Origin: Cymbidium sinense
Lineage: Eukaryota > Streptophyta > Magnoliopsida > Asparagales > Orchidaceae
DNA length: 64,000 bases
Reading direction: 5' to 3'
NCBI GenBank assembly: GCA_021442155.1
Contig: CM038220.1
Span: 78,355,817 to 78,419,816 of the forward strand
Positions 53,300 through 64,000 of the stretch are shown one piece after another (positions within the stretch are counted from its first letter, which is position 1; each line of letters starts with the position of its first letter). The translations under genes were made by a program, and so were the position numbers. The notes beneath the pieces were generated by a model. That model saw only the letters and a list, made by a program, of their open reading frames with translations. It ran no database searches and was not told the DNA's origin.

Positions 53300-55589
53300 C
53301 CCTCAGCTGACATCTCATTCTCCCGTAGATGAAGCTTTTGTCTCTCTCTCTCTCTCTCCCCTCCCTCTCTCCGCTCGCTTCTATATGGTGCAGAGGTTTC
53401 CTGTAAACAACGACAACTGTAGATCTGTTCACTTGCGTTCAATAGTGTTCATGTCTGCACCACGCAGTTACCTGCGTAATGCTCCCGGTAGCCCGGCGCT
53501 GTGTGTGCGTGCGTACTCGCCGGCTGTGTTGACCATAAATACCTGCGCTTTCTTGGCGTGGAAATCTGATTTGCTTGTTGTTGTGTAAGTGCACCGCCTC
53601 TTTTGGCGTGGTGGAAATCTATACTTGCTTGCTGTATAATTACATGTACATGCCTTTCTTCGTGTGAAATCTTTCAGTGCTTAGAGTCATGCTTTCTTGG
53701 CATGGTGGGAAGGCCGTCGTGGTTTTTACCACCCATACATTTCTTGGCGTGATGGCGACCCGTACTCGATAGCCCATCTGGGAGACGACGTCGGATGTTC
53801 AAATCTTTGTCAAACTTTACACCGACATGGGGGACCTACACAGCTTGATATAAAATTATGACGCAATATAAAATTGTTATTTAAACTAACATTGTATGTG
53901 TATAGGTACCCGTACACTCCTTTTTTGGCGTGGCGGAGAAATCTATTTTAGCAAGTTCCTTAGAGCACCATACATGCCTTTCTTGGCATGGTGGGAAGGA
54001 TGATGGTTTATACCACCCATACACTCTTTAGTAGCCACATACGACGGGGACGATGTCGATGTTCGAAATCTAAACATACACTGATAGTAGGCATAAACAA
54101 ATTAATAAAAAATCAATTAAAAAGTTATAATTGATGTCCTAAACTAATATTGCAAGTATGTAAGTACCTGTACACGCTTTTCTTAGTGTGGCAGGGAAAT
54201 CTGTGCTTCATACAGGTATTTCAGATACTCATACATATCTTTTTTGACATGGTGGGATGACGCATTTGGTCGTGGTGTTGACACCATCCATACATGCCTT
54301 TCTTGGCATGGTAGCCAACTTATAGCCTTATGTGGATGGCGAGGTTGTCAAAATTTTATCTAAAAATTCTATATTTTGAATGAAATTCAGTCAAAATAAG
54401 TAATATTATACAAATCCCTTAAGTTTAAATTAATGTTGAATCAAATACATCCGTATAGGCCCCGACACTATGTTGAATGCTTAAACTTAATTGGGATGTC
54501 TTGCGAGTTTATTCCTTGGGTCTTAGGATCGGGTCCGGGTTAACAAAACCTAAAAATCTAATGATGTTATAACTTCAGCCTAATAAAACATATGAGAAGC
54601 TAATTATATCATATGACAATAGATTTGATTCTCTATTATTAAATTAATAGAGTCGGCGAGATCTAAAACATTGGAACAATAAACCACCCCAATAATGGAT
54701 GTGTTAAATGAAAATTTTAATCGGAGGGGATACTTCCATCAAGATATGATTACAATTTCAAAACAAATTAACTTGGATTGAATATCAATCTAAATGCAGA
54801 ATTTAAAATATCATTGAGCTATAAATGTCTAAGTGAGATTCAATATTAAAAACTTAAAGCTAAAATTTAACTCGCCTTCCGCAATTGTTTGTCGTAACAA
54901 ATTAAGAAAATCCTAGCTCACAAAGGAGCTAAAGTCAAATCAAGTACACAACTATGTTTACTCTCAAACAATCTCATGTATGGGGCATTCCTGTCACATT
55001 TGCCAGTAGGCTCACATGATGCTTACTGAGTCCTCGAAGTGGTTGTCGTCAAATGACCCCACTATATCTCGGTCACGACTGTAGTCCGTATCCAATGTCT
55101 CTGTCTTTTGAGTTGTGAACCATAGGGTATGCTTGATAGGGCAAAAAGCCTCACTGGCAAGGTAGACACAGTCTATCTCTTTAGACAAATCTGTCTAGGA
55201 TTTCTTGGGCGCACCCATGGCTGTACAAGGATCCTTTTTTTGTCGGGTTAGATTCTCTATAAGTAGACTAGGGACCGTGACAGTCAGATGAAACCTTGAG
55301 ATCTAGTTGGTATGACATCGTTCTCAACCATTGCTTTAAAATATATAATGAATTTCATAAATCTAAATTTCAAAACTCCATATCTTTTATTATAAGCTAA
55401 TTGCTACAACTAGCTTTCGAAAGTTCTCTCTGAGGGATAATAAACTATATGCGTCATAGAAAACTTAACAGATCTAAAGTTCTCAAAATGAAATCTCCTA
55501 GTGTCTTTATCTACACAATTTCATCAATCTTTAAAAATTTCACCCACTTTAAATCACTCTTCTTAGATCGATTGAATTTTTTGAGCCCA
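53300..55589 (+). repeat. 3' long terminal repeat of the Tat element
   Basis: Matches the 5' repeat as described there. The right end is set at gagccca, 55,583-55,589, after which the sequence becomes an AT array. The left end is uncertain: a CT microsatellite at 53,341-53,362 precedes the first hairpins. The many substitutions relative to the 5' repeat imply an old insertion. Confidence 0.82.
53462..54310 (+). repeat. Hairpin array in the 3' LTR, about three units
   Basis: Stems with a 6-nt T-rich loop: CACTCC/GGCGTG 53,916-53,933 (one mismatch), CATGCC/GGCATG 53,973-53,990, CACGCT/AGTGTG 54,173-54,190 (one G-T pair), CATATC/GACATG 54,234-54,251 (one mismatch), CATGCC/GGCATG 54,293-54,310. 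Related ones are GCC/GGC with CACC/GGTG at 53,592-53,613 and CATGC/GCATG at 53,688-53,704. A second hairpin type lies between them: GTGGT/ACCAC 53,719-53,732, TGGT/ACCA 54,004-54,015, TGGTG/CACCA 54,273-54,286. ACGCAG/CTGCGT is at 53,462-53,477. Neighbouring hairpins are about 57-61 bases apart, and the whole unit repeats about every 257 bases. Confidence 0.8.
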
Positions 55590-55603
55590 TATATATATGT
55601 ATA

Positions 55604-55673
<70 letters not shown>

Positions 55674-55691
55674 TATATGTTTTCTATATGT

Positions 55692-55788
<97 letters not shown>

Positions 55789-56030
55789 AATATAATATAT
55801 ATATATATTATATAATATATATGTACATATTAATATACAAAAAATTTGTTAATCATATTATATATAATATACATATAATAATGTTGATGAATATTTGAAT
55901 GTATATACATGTTAATAAGATTTTATGAATATCGTATGTAATGTAAAAGCAATTAATGTATAATATATGTTATGTATATATGCATATGAATATATTTATA
56001 AATTATATGTTATATATATATATATATATA

Positions 56031-56071
<41 letters not shown>

Positions 56072-56140
56072 CTATTTTTTTTGTTGCATCTCTTTATTTT
56101 CAATTCACAATTCTATTATTTTTTATTTTTGAATTTTTAT

Positions 56141-56210
<70 letters not shown>

Positions 56211-56520
56211 ATATATCTATTTTATTGCATCATCTTTATTTTCAATTCACAATTGATCTCTTTGATAATGTTAATATTACAAAATATTGTGTGAACAGTT
56301 AATGAGCTCAAATTCATGCGTTCATCAATCATGGGATCACAAAATCACAAAATAATGTTTGATGAAAATATTATTTGAATTATATCACCTAATTTGGTAA
56401 TATACGATCTTTTTTATGAATTTTTGTGTGTGTGTGTGCCTATTTTAATGTTTTAAAGCATGAATCTAATTAAGGTTCTAAGATTTCTTTTAAAATAGAG
56501 TTATTATGCACATTCATTTA

Positions 56521-56597
<77 letters not shown>
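55590..56597. repeat. Cluster of (AT)n arrays
   Basis: Long AT tracts at 55,590-55,830, 56,010-56,070, 56,143-56,216 and 56,524-56,597, separated by AT-rich spacers. Two spacers share ttgcatc-tctttattttcaattcacaatt, near 56,082 and 56,224, so part of the cluster arose by duplication. A short (TG)n lies near 56,427. Confidence 0.93.
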
Positions 56598-56599
<2 letters not shown>

Positions 56600-57289
56600 T
56601 TAATTATTTTATTTTAATTTTTAAATATTAAAAATTTATAATAAAAATTTAATTCATATATTTTTTAAAATTTTAAATAATTTATTTATTGTATGCGTAA
56701 ATATATGAGTTAAAAAAAGTTATAAATATGTATAAATTTGATGAGTAATTTGTAAAAATCACTTTAAAATATCTATAAAAGATAAAAGGCCATATTTTAC
56801 CGCCATCCGATTTACCACCCACCGTAAGCAGGAGAATCAAATGACTGAAAGCAACTGATCGGCGACCGCATAAATCTAGAATATTCGCATGCCACCCCAA
56901 CGAGAAAATATTACGTCCTCGCGCTGCGGCGACTAATCATGATTGACGCGTGTCCTATTTTTTTCTATTTTTTAATGGGCGGTAATTAGGCGGACGGCGT
57001 AAAGGGATATTCCGCGCGCGTTTGCACCGGTCCAGGCTCGTTCAAACGGGGAGAAGAACGAGATGATCTGTCGTTGACATTCTCGTCCTGAAACGTTAGG
57101 GCTTTCTTTGTGAAGGATTTTTAGAGCTTAGCTCCACTTTTCGTTTGCCGCGTCGCCTTCTTAATGATATATCAAATCAAAAATTGAGGTATTGTAGGTG
57201 ATTACATGAGGTATTTACATGCATTATCAAACTTGAATGAATTTAGGGTTTACTCGTTCTCACCGTCGGTAAAGATTGGTTATTTTTAT
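56598..57289. other. AT-rich flank changing to a GC-rich CpG-containing segment
   Basis: From about 56,880 to 57,060 the composition becomes clearly GC-rich with CG dinucleotides (for example ccgcgcgcg near 57,012), unlike its surroundings. No ORF with motifs. It precedes the tandem array on its outer side, so it could be a promoter or the outer terminus of a MULE-like element. Confidence 0.45.
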
Positions 57290-58930
57290 AGGTTATTTTG
57301 TCTGTCTCAGACTCTCTCGAGTACATAGTATTTAGATTTTTTTCTTTAGCGGTTCTTGAGATTATGTTCATTATATTCCAATAAGTATTTGTTTGGATGG
57401 TTTCTGGGGGGTTTTTTTATATCTCTCTGACTCTCTTGAGTATAGATCATTTATGACATTTTTTCAGTTTCTTTGCATGGTTCAATTTGTTATATTGCAA
57501 TTTGGGCTGTTTGGATGATTTTGGGGGTATTTTGCATCGTACTCTTTGACTCTCTAGGTCTGAGATCATTTAGAACTACTTTTTAGTTTATCTTGCTTAG
57601 ATTATATTTAGGGCATTCAATGGAAGCAATTTGAAATTTGTTTGGATGGTTTAGGTGAGTATTTTGCATCCTTTCTCTGCACCTCTCAGGGATGATCATT
57701 TAAATTTCAGTTTATCTTGCATTCTTCTTGAGATTATATTTAGGGCATTCCAATGGAAGCAATTTGGAGGTATTTGGATGATTTTTTTAGGGTGTTTTCA
57801 TCTCTCTGTATCTCTTGAGAATACATAACATTTAGCCTTTTTTTAGTTTATTTTGCCTATTTATTTAGATTATGTTTGCATTTATGGAAGTAATTTGAAA
57901 AGCATGGATGGTTTGGAGGTATTTTGCATCTCATACTCTGTACCTCTCTTGAGGTATGATCTTTTATGACCTTTTCGTTTATTTTGCTGTTTATTGAGAT
58001 TATATTTAGGACATTCCAATGGAAAATTAAAATGTTTGGATGGTTTATTTTTCATCACTCTCTCCTCTCTCAGGGTAACTTCATTTAGAACTTTTTTTCA
58101 ATTTATCTTTCTTCTTGATTATTATATTTAGGGCATTCCAATGGAAGCAATTTGAAATTTGTTTGGATGATTTTGATTTTTCTCTGCCTCTCTCACATAT
58201 CATTTAGAACTACTTTTCCTTACATTCTTCTTGAGATTATATTTAGGGCATTCCAAGTAATTTGGAGGCTTTGGATGGTTTTGGGTGTTTTACTCTCTGT
58301 ACCTCTCTTGAGGGTACAGAACATTTAGAACCTTTTTCCTTTATTTTTTTGCTTGAGATTATGTTTAGGGCATTAATGGAAGCAATTTGAAATTTGCTTG
58401 GATGGTTTTAGGGGTACGAATGTACTCTCAGAACTCTCTTGAGGGTACAAGCATTTATTTGATGATTTGTATTTTGGCATACTCTGCCTCTGCTCTTTAG
58501 AGGTACATTTAGACTTATTTTTCGGTTTATTTTCCTTCTTATTTAGATTATGTTCATTACATTCAATGGAAGCAATTTGGAGGTATTTGTGGATGGTCTT
58601 TGGGAGTTTTTTGCATCTACTCTCTCTGCTCTCTTGGGTATAGATCATTTAGGACTTCTTTTTCCAGGTTTATTTTGCTTTATTGAGATTATATTTAGGG
58701 CATTCCAATGGAAAAAAATTTGAAAATCTTGGATGGTTTTGAGGGATATTTTATCTACTCTGCCTCTCTTGAGAATTAGATCATTTATGACTACTTTTTT
58801 TCTTTTGGCTAATTATTGAGATTATATTTAGGGCATTCCAATGGAAGCAATTTGGAGGTTGTTTGGATAGTTTTAGGGTTTTTTTTTGCATATGTCATTA
58901 GAAACAATTTGGAAGTTGTTGATTTTGATG
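57290..58930 (+). repeat. Tandem array of a ~130-bp repeat (left arm)
   Basis: About a dozen degenerate units. Each contains gattatatttagggcattcc, atggaagcaatttg, tttggatggtttt, ttttgcatc, a ctctctt-gagggtac phrase, and a catttagaac-ttttt phrase. The spacing is about 115-140 bases. Some units are shortened. The same repeat is found inverted at 63.2-64.0 kb. Confidence 0.9.
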
Positions 58931-59019
58931 GGTGATTTGCATGTGTACTCATTACCTCTTGATTTTGAAGTTTACCATGTGCGGGAAAGGATAACTTGAG
59001 ATCAGCCTACCAGAAAGTT

Positions 59020-61570
59020 ATTTGATAATATTACGCTTTCTTGATGAAGCCGACATTTTAAAGAGGCTTCATCGCATCAATTCATTAGACTCCAGAAATT
59101 AAGCAAGTTCTTATTACATCGATCTTGTCTTCTTGGGACATAGAAAACAAGCTTTCTTGTTGGGTGGGCGGTCATTCCTTTCACCGATGAAGTTGCGGTG
59201 ATGATAGGGATGCCAAAGAGGAGAAGGTCTTATGGAAATCCCTATAGTTGATTCATTGACTACAGAATCAACTTGAGCATTGGATGGCTCGTTGCATGTA
59301 CGGTTTATCGGTTGTACATACATTTTTCTTATCAAATCTTTTTGTATATCACAACTATAGGGTGGCATCGATTGATTACTACGATGACATAGATAGATTC
59401 TTGAATACAGGCAGAGGCCATTTGGGACTTAGTTTGATTTGATATTATTACATCAAAGATTTGACAGGAGGCGTAGGTTATATGGTGGCTTTGTCACTCT
59501 TTTTGATGGTATGTCTATATCTCCAAGAATGTGTAATTTAATGCGTTGAAGTTAAGCTTTAAATATTCATTGTAGATATGGGCATGAGCATATCATCATA
59601 AGCGTCATTTCCATCAAAACCATTATCTTTCGATGGGCAAAATAGAGTTTCCAAATAATACTTTCACGGTTTGGGAGGACGTGACATATAATAATATCAC
59701 TTAGTTCATATAAGAATGTCTTTATTTATGTTGTATGCCTTCACATTTTCTTATCGGTTTAACATAGGTATGCCTTTCATTCGAGGACATATTAGAAGAG
59801 GAGACCTGGCTCCTTGAATCAGTGTCCCCTGCCCAACAATCTATACATGTCGAGCCCGATAGCAGTCCCATTTTAAGTCCAATGAGTTGCCCCTGCCTCT
59901 CCATATGTCTCTCCTCGATATTCTCCCTGTCACTCCGCCCCTCTCTTCTTACCAGCTTTGCGGTGGAGAGAGGATACTGCGGGTTTAGGGGACTTGAAGA
60001 TGTCGTCTTTTCATGCAATGATGGAGAGGATGGATGGACTTGATTTGCGGGTTCTTTGTCGAGGAAGTTCTTGCGCGGGGTCCCCACCCCCAGGTGTGGG
60101 GAGGTTCTGTGGGGGTCACAGGGAAACTCTTAAGGAGGCTAGGAGCTTCCCCGTGGAGGTACCCAGGAGGCTACCACTTGGAAAGCCCCGAGGAGGCTAC
60201 AGTGAGGAAGCTCTTGTGGAGGCTACCATAGAGCTTCCATGTGGTTGGATACTTCCGGGAAGCTGTGGAGTTCACCGTGGGGTGAAGTTCTTGTGGAGGC
60301 AGCCACTACACATGATGATGCTCAAACACATGTGTAAGCATTGAGTGGTGTGAAAGCTCGACAGATAAGGAAGAGGAAAGCTGTTCCCCTTCACACACAC
60401 TTACAGAAAGTCATGAGCAAGAATAAGTGATGTGGTGGCCTCCACTCAAGATGAGAAACCACAGAGGTATTAAGTTACTTTCTTTTAAATTTGAGATAAT
60501 AGAAATAGATTTCACTAAATTTTTTTATAGGTTCACAAAGATGAGCCAATAAAGGTCGATTACCCACAGACTGCTATCGTTGTGGTGGAGGAGCATCAAT
60601 TGGAGGTATGAATCATCTCAGTAGATCGATCGTTAATTCATAGTGAATCTAGCTCTTTATCACTAACTTTCATTGTCAGTAATTGCGTTGTAGCCAGCAG
60701 AGGCATCATTTTGTTGAGTTCTCATCGAGTTTTTTTACTGCCGATGCTCCATGACCGCATCTGCTCTGGACAAGTAAGTCAATCTTCAATCGACTCCTTC
60801 ATACATAAAATAACCTATTCGTTTAATTAAGATCACTTTAAAATATTTATCACTTGGGTGATATAGTATTCCGAGTTATCATTATTACAGGCGGCGATGA
60901 GTTCGACGGTCAATATCTCTCGGATGCACACATTGATGCCTTACGGCGAGAAGTATTGCTCTGAGGTTGTATGTCCCCATTTGTACATTTCATGCTTGCA
61001 TTGGGTATGTTATCCACAGAATGTTGGGTATTACGATTCAATTCTTGTTTGTTTAGATAAAAGCTAGAATCTATAATCGTTCTCTTCTTTTCTTGCAGAG
61101 TTATGCCAGGTACGACCTAAAGACGGAAAGCAAAATGTTCATCCAACATGTCATTGTAGACAGTGTGTCGAGGGTTGAGTTAATCTTACTGCCAGTTATA
61201 GATAATCAGCACTGGACACTCCTGGTTGGGCATATTAAGTTAGGGCACAGTATTTTTTACTCATTACCCAAACCAACCCATAAGAGCATTCTTCACGATT
61301 GTAAGAACAGTTTTAAATTTGGTTCCTCTTAACTATTTTTTTTCCTGGTCCAACTTATTGAGATTATGTTATGGCTATTCAGATCAAATTACTTGTTGAA
61401 GATGCTGGCCAGCCTTTTGCGAGCGATCTTAGAAAATGGCCAATCAAAATGGTGAGTGGTATAGGTCCAATGATGTTGGCGGGATGTTTATTTATGTAAG
61501 TACATGGAGGCGGTAATCCACAAACTCCCAATGGCTGGTTTGACCACCATTGGGAAGATGAATATATTTA
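59020..61570 (+). pseudogene. Ulp1-like (SUMO-protease family) gene of plant transposon type, decayed
   Basis: Ulp1 proteases (C48) cleave SUMO from target proteins; many plant relatives are carried by MULEs or CACTA elements. An N-terminal region reads FTDEVAVMIGMPKRRRS at about 59.18-59.23 kb, resembling the VTFTxEDVAxILGLP signature found upstream of such domains. DLTGGVGYMVALSLF follows near 59.46-59.50 kb, and AYHHKRHFHQNHY near 59.6 kb. A coiled-coil-like MMERMDGLDLRV and a basic KARQIRKRKAVPLHTH segment are at 60.02-60.06 and 60.35-60.40 kb. The protease region is at 61.09-61.56 kb: DNQHWTLLVGHIKLGHSIFY has the catalytic His. The later block reads NDVGGMFIY where a D-C-G is expected, so the nucleophile Cys is missing. 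Several frames are used; introns are possible. Confidence 0.6.
60060..60310 (+). repeat. GC-rich minisatellite inside the Ulp1-like gene
   Basis: Degenerate units built on gaggctacc and ggaagctctt/gagcttcc, at roughly 30-35 bases. This is the most GC-rich part of the window. It corresponds to the low-complexity linker between the N-terminal region and the protease domain. Confidence 0.7.
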
Positions 61571-61571
61571 G

Positions 61572-63195
61572 GTGAGTTGCTACGTTATATTTTTATTTGG
61601 GTGAAAAATCCAATGAGAACTATAATTTAGTTTGATATAGGATTTAGTTCAAATGATTCATTAATAACTCATTGATCTCAAAAGATTAATTTTCCAAAAT
61701 GAAGAATACATTAATATAATGTAATATATATGAATCTAGACTTTTGAATGTCGAATGATGATGTCAACAATTGATAGTTGACATTAGAAATCATTAAGTC
61801 CATGAGCTTAAATATATAATCATGATTTGATTCATAACTTTGTTTTTTGTATAATGCATTGGTTTGGTGGCAAGACTTAGTTTTTTTTTGAAGTGAATGG
61901 ATGGTTTATGGATGCGGGATGATATTTTACTCTACTTTTTTGTTACTTCTTTTTCTCATTTCATATAGTTTGATTTATTTGTTATTATTATTATTTGTTT
62001 ATTTTATGGTATCATCTTTTTTATCTTATGGATTTGGTTTTTATATTCTTGAAAGAAATTTGCATTTAAAATCATTTTTTATTTTATTTTTCATAGAATG
62101 TGTATCATCAATAATATTTATTTTTTTTTCATCAATACAACAATCAAGATAATCTCATTTTAATTATTATTAGGAGATTTATAAACATTACTAATCTTAT
62201 ATATTTAGGGTATATAAAATGCCTAAATATTATTATTTTAAAAAATAATATTGATTTTAAATGTCACATTAAAAATATTATTATCACTTATATTTTAAAG
62301 ATGAAGTGTGTTTTTATGTAAATATAAAATTTTAGATGATAGATATATAAAATATTTTATTAATTCTTTTGGAGTGATGCATGGCTCTTTATTTATTGCT
62401 TCATTAATGTTATGCGTGAGAATGCATAAAATTAATGCATAAAATTAAATTAGGGATTAATGGCCATTTGTAGAACGATTAATGGTATGGTCAGTAACAA
62501 TTCATTCGTTGTCTTTGTGTTGGTTGTAGTGATTGTTATGGAGATTTTCATATAGTTTCTCTCGATTTAGGGTTTGTTTGGGGTGATTATCTTTTTTTTT
62601 TAAAATATTGATTGTAAAATTATTGTGGTTGGTGTAAGTAAATTTTTTTTTTAAAAAATTTTAAACTTTAATTTTTTTTATAATCATGATATTTTTTTTA
62701 ATTTTAAAAGTAAATTTTTATCATGATTTTTTAATATTTAAAATATTAATAGTTAAATCGATTATGATTGTTTTAGTTGTTTTTTATTTTGAAAATAAAG
62801 CACTAAAAAAATTAACTCAAATGTATTCTTAGTATGCTCGCTCGAGTGAAATGAAGTTCAATATTAACTTGACCTTATCGATTGACTTGTCTATTTATTT
62901 AGAACCCAAAATAAGTCAATCTATTATAAAAAATAGTATTTTTTTTTGTCTCATTGCAATATGAAAAATTTAATTCTTTTATAACTATAATTGATGCGAA
63001 GAGATAACTTATAACATTTAATTATATAATAATTATTTTCAATTAATGAATAGTGTAAATACATAGATTAAGATTTTTAAATTTTTCATATTATGAGATT
63101 AAATTTGCCAACTAACTTAATCTTAAATAAAATTAATTCTAGATATCCTTTCTTATAGATATCGATTTAATACAAATAGATTTAGGTTAACTTAT
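61572..63195. other. Anonymous AT-rich DNA
   Basis: No coding motif. Long T and A runs. An open frame at 61,901-62,152 is Phe/Leu/Ser-rich because of the T-rich composition and is unlikely to be real. Confidence 0.55.
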
Positions 63196-63199
63196 GCGT

Positions 63200-64000
63200 T
63201 AACATATGTATACCTTGAGATATTGTCACCATAAATGATTTGTACCCTCGAGAGGTACATGATAAAATACCCAAAACCATCAAGCTTTCAAATTGCTTCC
63301 ATTGGAATGTAATGAATATTATCTCTAGAATTAGGCAAACTAAACAGGAAAAAAAAGGTCATATATGATCTGTACTCGGAGGTACAAATGCGATGCAAAA
63401 TACCCAGAAACCAACTTTCTTCATAAAGCGGAATGTAATGAACATTATCTCAAGAATTGGACAAAATAAACTAGAAAAGGCCATAAATATTTTGTACCCT
63501 CAAGAGTACAGAGATCAAACACCATCATCCAAAACAACCTTCAAATTGCTTCCATTGGAATGCCAATAATCTCAAGAATCGCAAAATAAAGCGGAAAAAG
63601 GCCATAATGATCACCCTTGGGAGTGCAGGAGAATGCAGTCTGAAAATACCAAAAAACCATCCAAATAGCTTTCTAATTGCATAAACGGAATGTAATGAAC
63701 ATTATCTCAAGAATTAGGCAAAATAAACTAGAAAAGAATATAAATGATTTGTACCCTCGGGAGTACAGATGCAAAATCCCATCCATCAAGCACCTTCAAA
63801 TTATTTCCATTGGATTGTAAACATAATCTCTCAAAAGATGCAAAATAAAGAAAAAGGTCATAAATGATCTACCCTTGGAGAATACAAAGAGTACAGATGC
63901 AAAATACCCCGAAACCATCCAAGCGGTTTCAAATTGCTTCCATTGGAATGTAATGAACATTATCTCTAATCAGCAAAATAAATTAGAAAAAGCCATATAT
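63200..64000 (-). repeat. Inverted copy of the ~130-bp tandem repeat (right arm), runs off the window
   Basis: Six or more units in the opposite orientation to 57.3-58.9 kb: tttgtaccctcgagaggtac, then caaaatacccaaaaccatc, then caaattgcttccattggaat, then aacattatctcaagaatt. Unit starts are near 63,241, 63,371, 63,491, 63,610, 63,750 and 63,869. The array continues beyond the end of the window. Confidence 0.9.

Larger units (their letters stand above)
30191..55589 (+). mobile_element. Ty3/gypsy element, Tat lineage, apparently a tandem dimer
   Basis: Two long direct repeats (30.19-32.95 and about 53.3-55.59 kb) flank two internal copies of the same coding region. Copy 1 spans about 33.2-44.6 kb and copy 2 about 44.6-53.3 kb. 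The domain order gag, protease, RT/RNase H, an additional RNase H, integrase, then a long non-coding tail is that of the plant Tat lineage; the extra RNase H with NNEAEYEAL and GDSQLVINQ is characteristic. Copy 2 begins partway through gag: its first matching base is near 44,615, equivalent to about 35,615. So a middle LTR and the 5' part of gag are missing. All ORFs are broken. hAT-type MITEs have inserted at different points in the two copies. Confidence 0.9.

Noticed and set aside
57290..58930. CRISPR array
   Set aside because: Units are ~130 bp, directly adjacent and degenerate, in plant DNA; this is a satellite-type repeat.
59722..60087. Minus-strand frame of 121 codons in the Ulp1-like region
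   Set aside because: It is antisense to the coiled-coil and linker region; plus-strand motifs fit the gene better.
61901..62152. Hydrophobic frame resembling a membrane protein
   Set aside because: The Phe/Leu/Ser content follows from T-rich sequence; no conserved motif or context.

Overview
The window looks like gene-poor, repeat-rich nuclear DNA of a flowering plant. It is AT-rich with long (AT)n tracts, and nearly every recognisable coding trace belongs to a plant transposon family: an L1-type LINE with a DUF4283/zinc-knuckle ORF1, an Ac-like hAT with a BED finger, a Ty3/gypsy element of the Tat lineage, small hAT-type MITEs, and a Ulp1-protease-like gene of the kind carried by plant MULEs. 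I cannot name the species. No intact host gene, tRNA, rRNA or CRISPR array was seen. Every coding trace carries stops or frameshifts, so the elements are old.

Layout. 1-4.38 kb: anonymous AT-rich DNA with GA, AT and TTA microsatellites. 4.38-10.89 kb: LINE on + ending in poly(A). 10.9-24.4 kb: non-coding, with an AT/CT microsatellite, a repeat at 11.2-11.6 kb related to a degenerate tandem repeat at 20.2-21.2 kb, a cluster of perfect hairpins at 13.5-13.7 kb, a three-copy ~250-bp repeat at 16.0-16.76 kb, a GC-richer segment at 17.9-19.0 kb, a TTGAC-rich stretch at 19.0-20.1 kb, and a possible minus-strand LTR-element leader at 21.2-21.6 kb. 24.43-29.90 kb: hAT element on -, its right end hidden in a 100-base N gap (29,903-30,002).

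30.2-55.6 kb is one large Tat-lineage structure on +: a long 5' LTR-like repeat, internal copy 1 (gag, protease, RT/RNase H, second RNase H, integrase, long non-coding tail), a junction near 44.6 kb, a second internal copy entered partway through gag, and a 3' LTR-like repeat. It looks like a tandem dimer whose middle LTR is mostly lost. Small hAT-type elements interrupt both copies; two keep perfect 8-bp target duplications. 55.6-56.6 kb is a cluster of (AT)n arrays. 57.3-58.9 kb is an array of a ~130-bp repeat, and its reverse complement recurs at 63.2-64.0 kb at the window edge; between them lies a decayed Ulp1-like gene, so 57-64+ kb may be a MULE-like unit with tandem-repeat termini.

The most striking unexplained signal is in the Tat LTRs (30.3-30.6 and 53.5-54.3 kb): a spaced series of small hairpins with 6-bp stems and 6-nt T-rich loops, whose stem sequences differ between copies while pairing is mostly kept.
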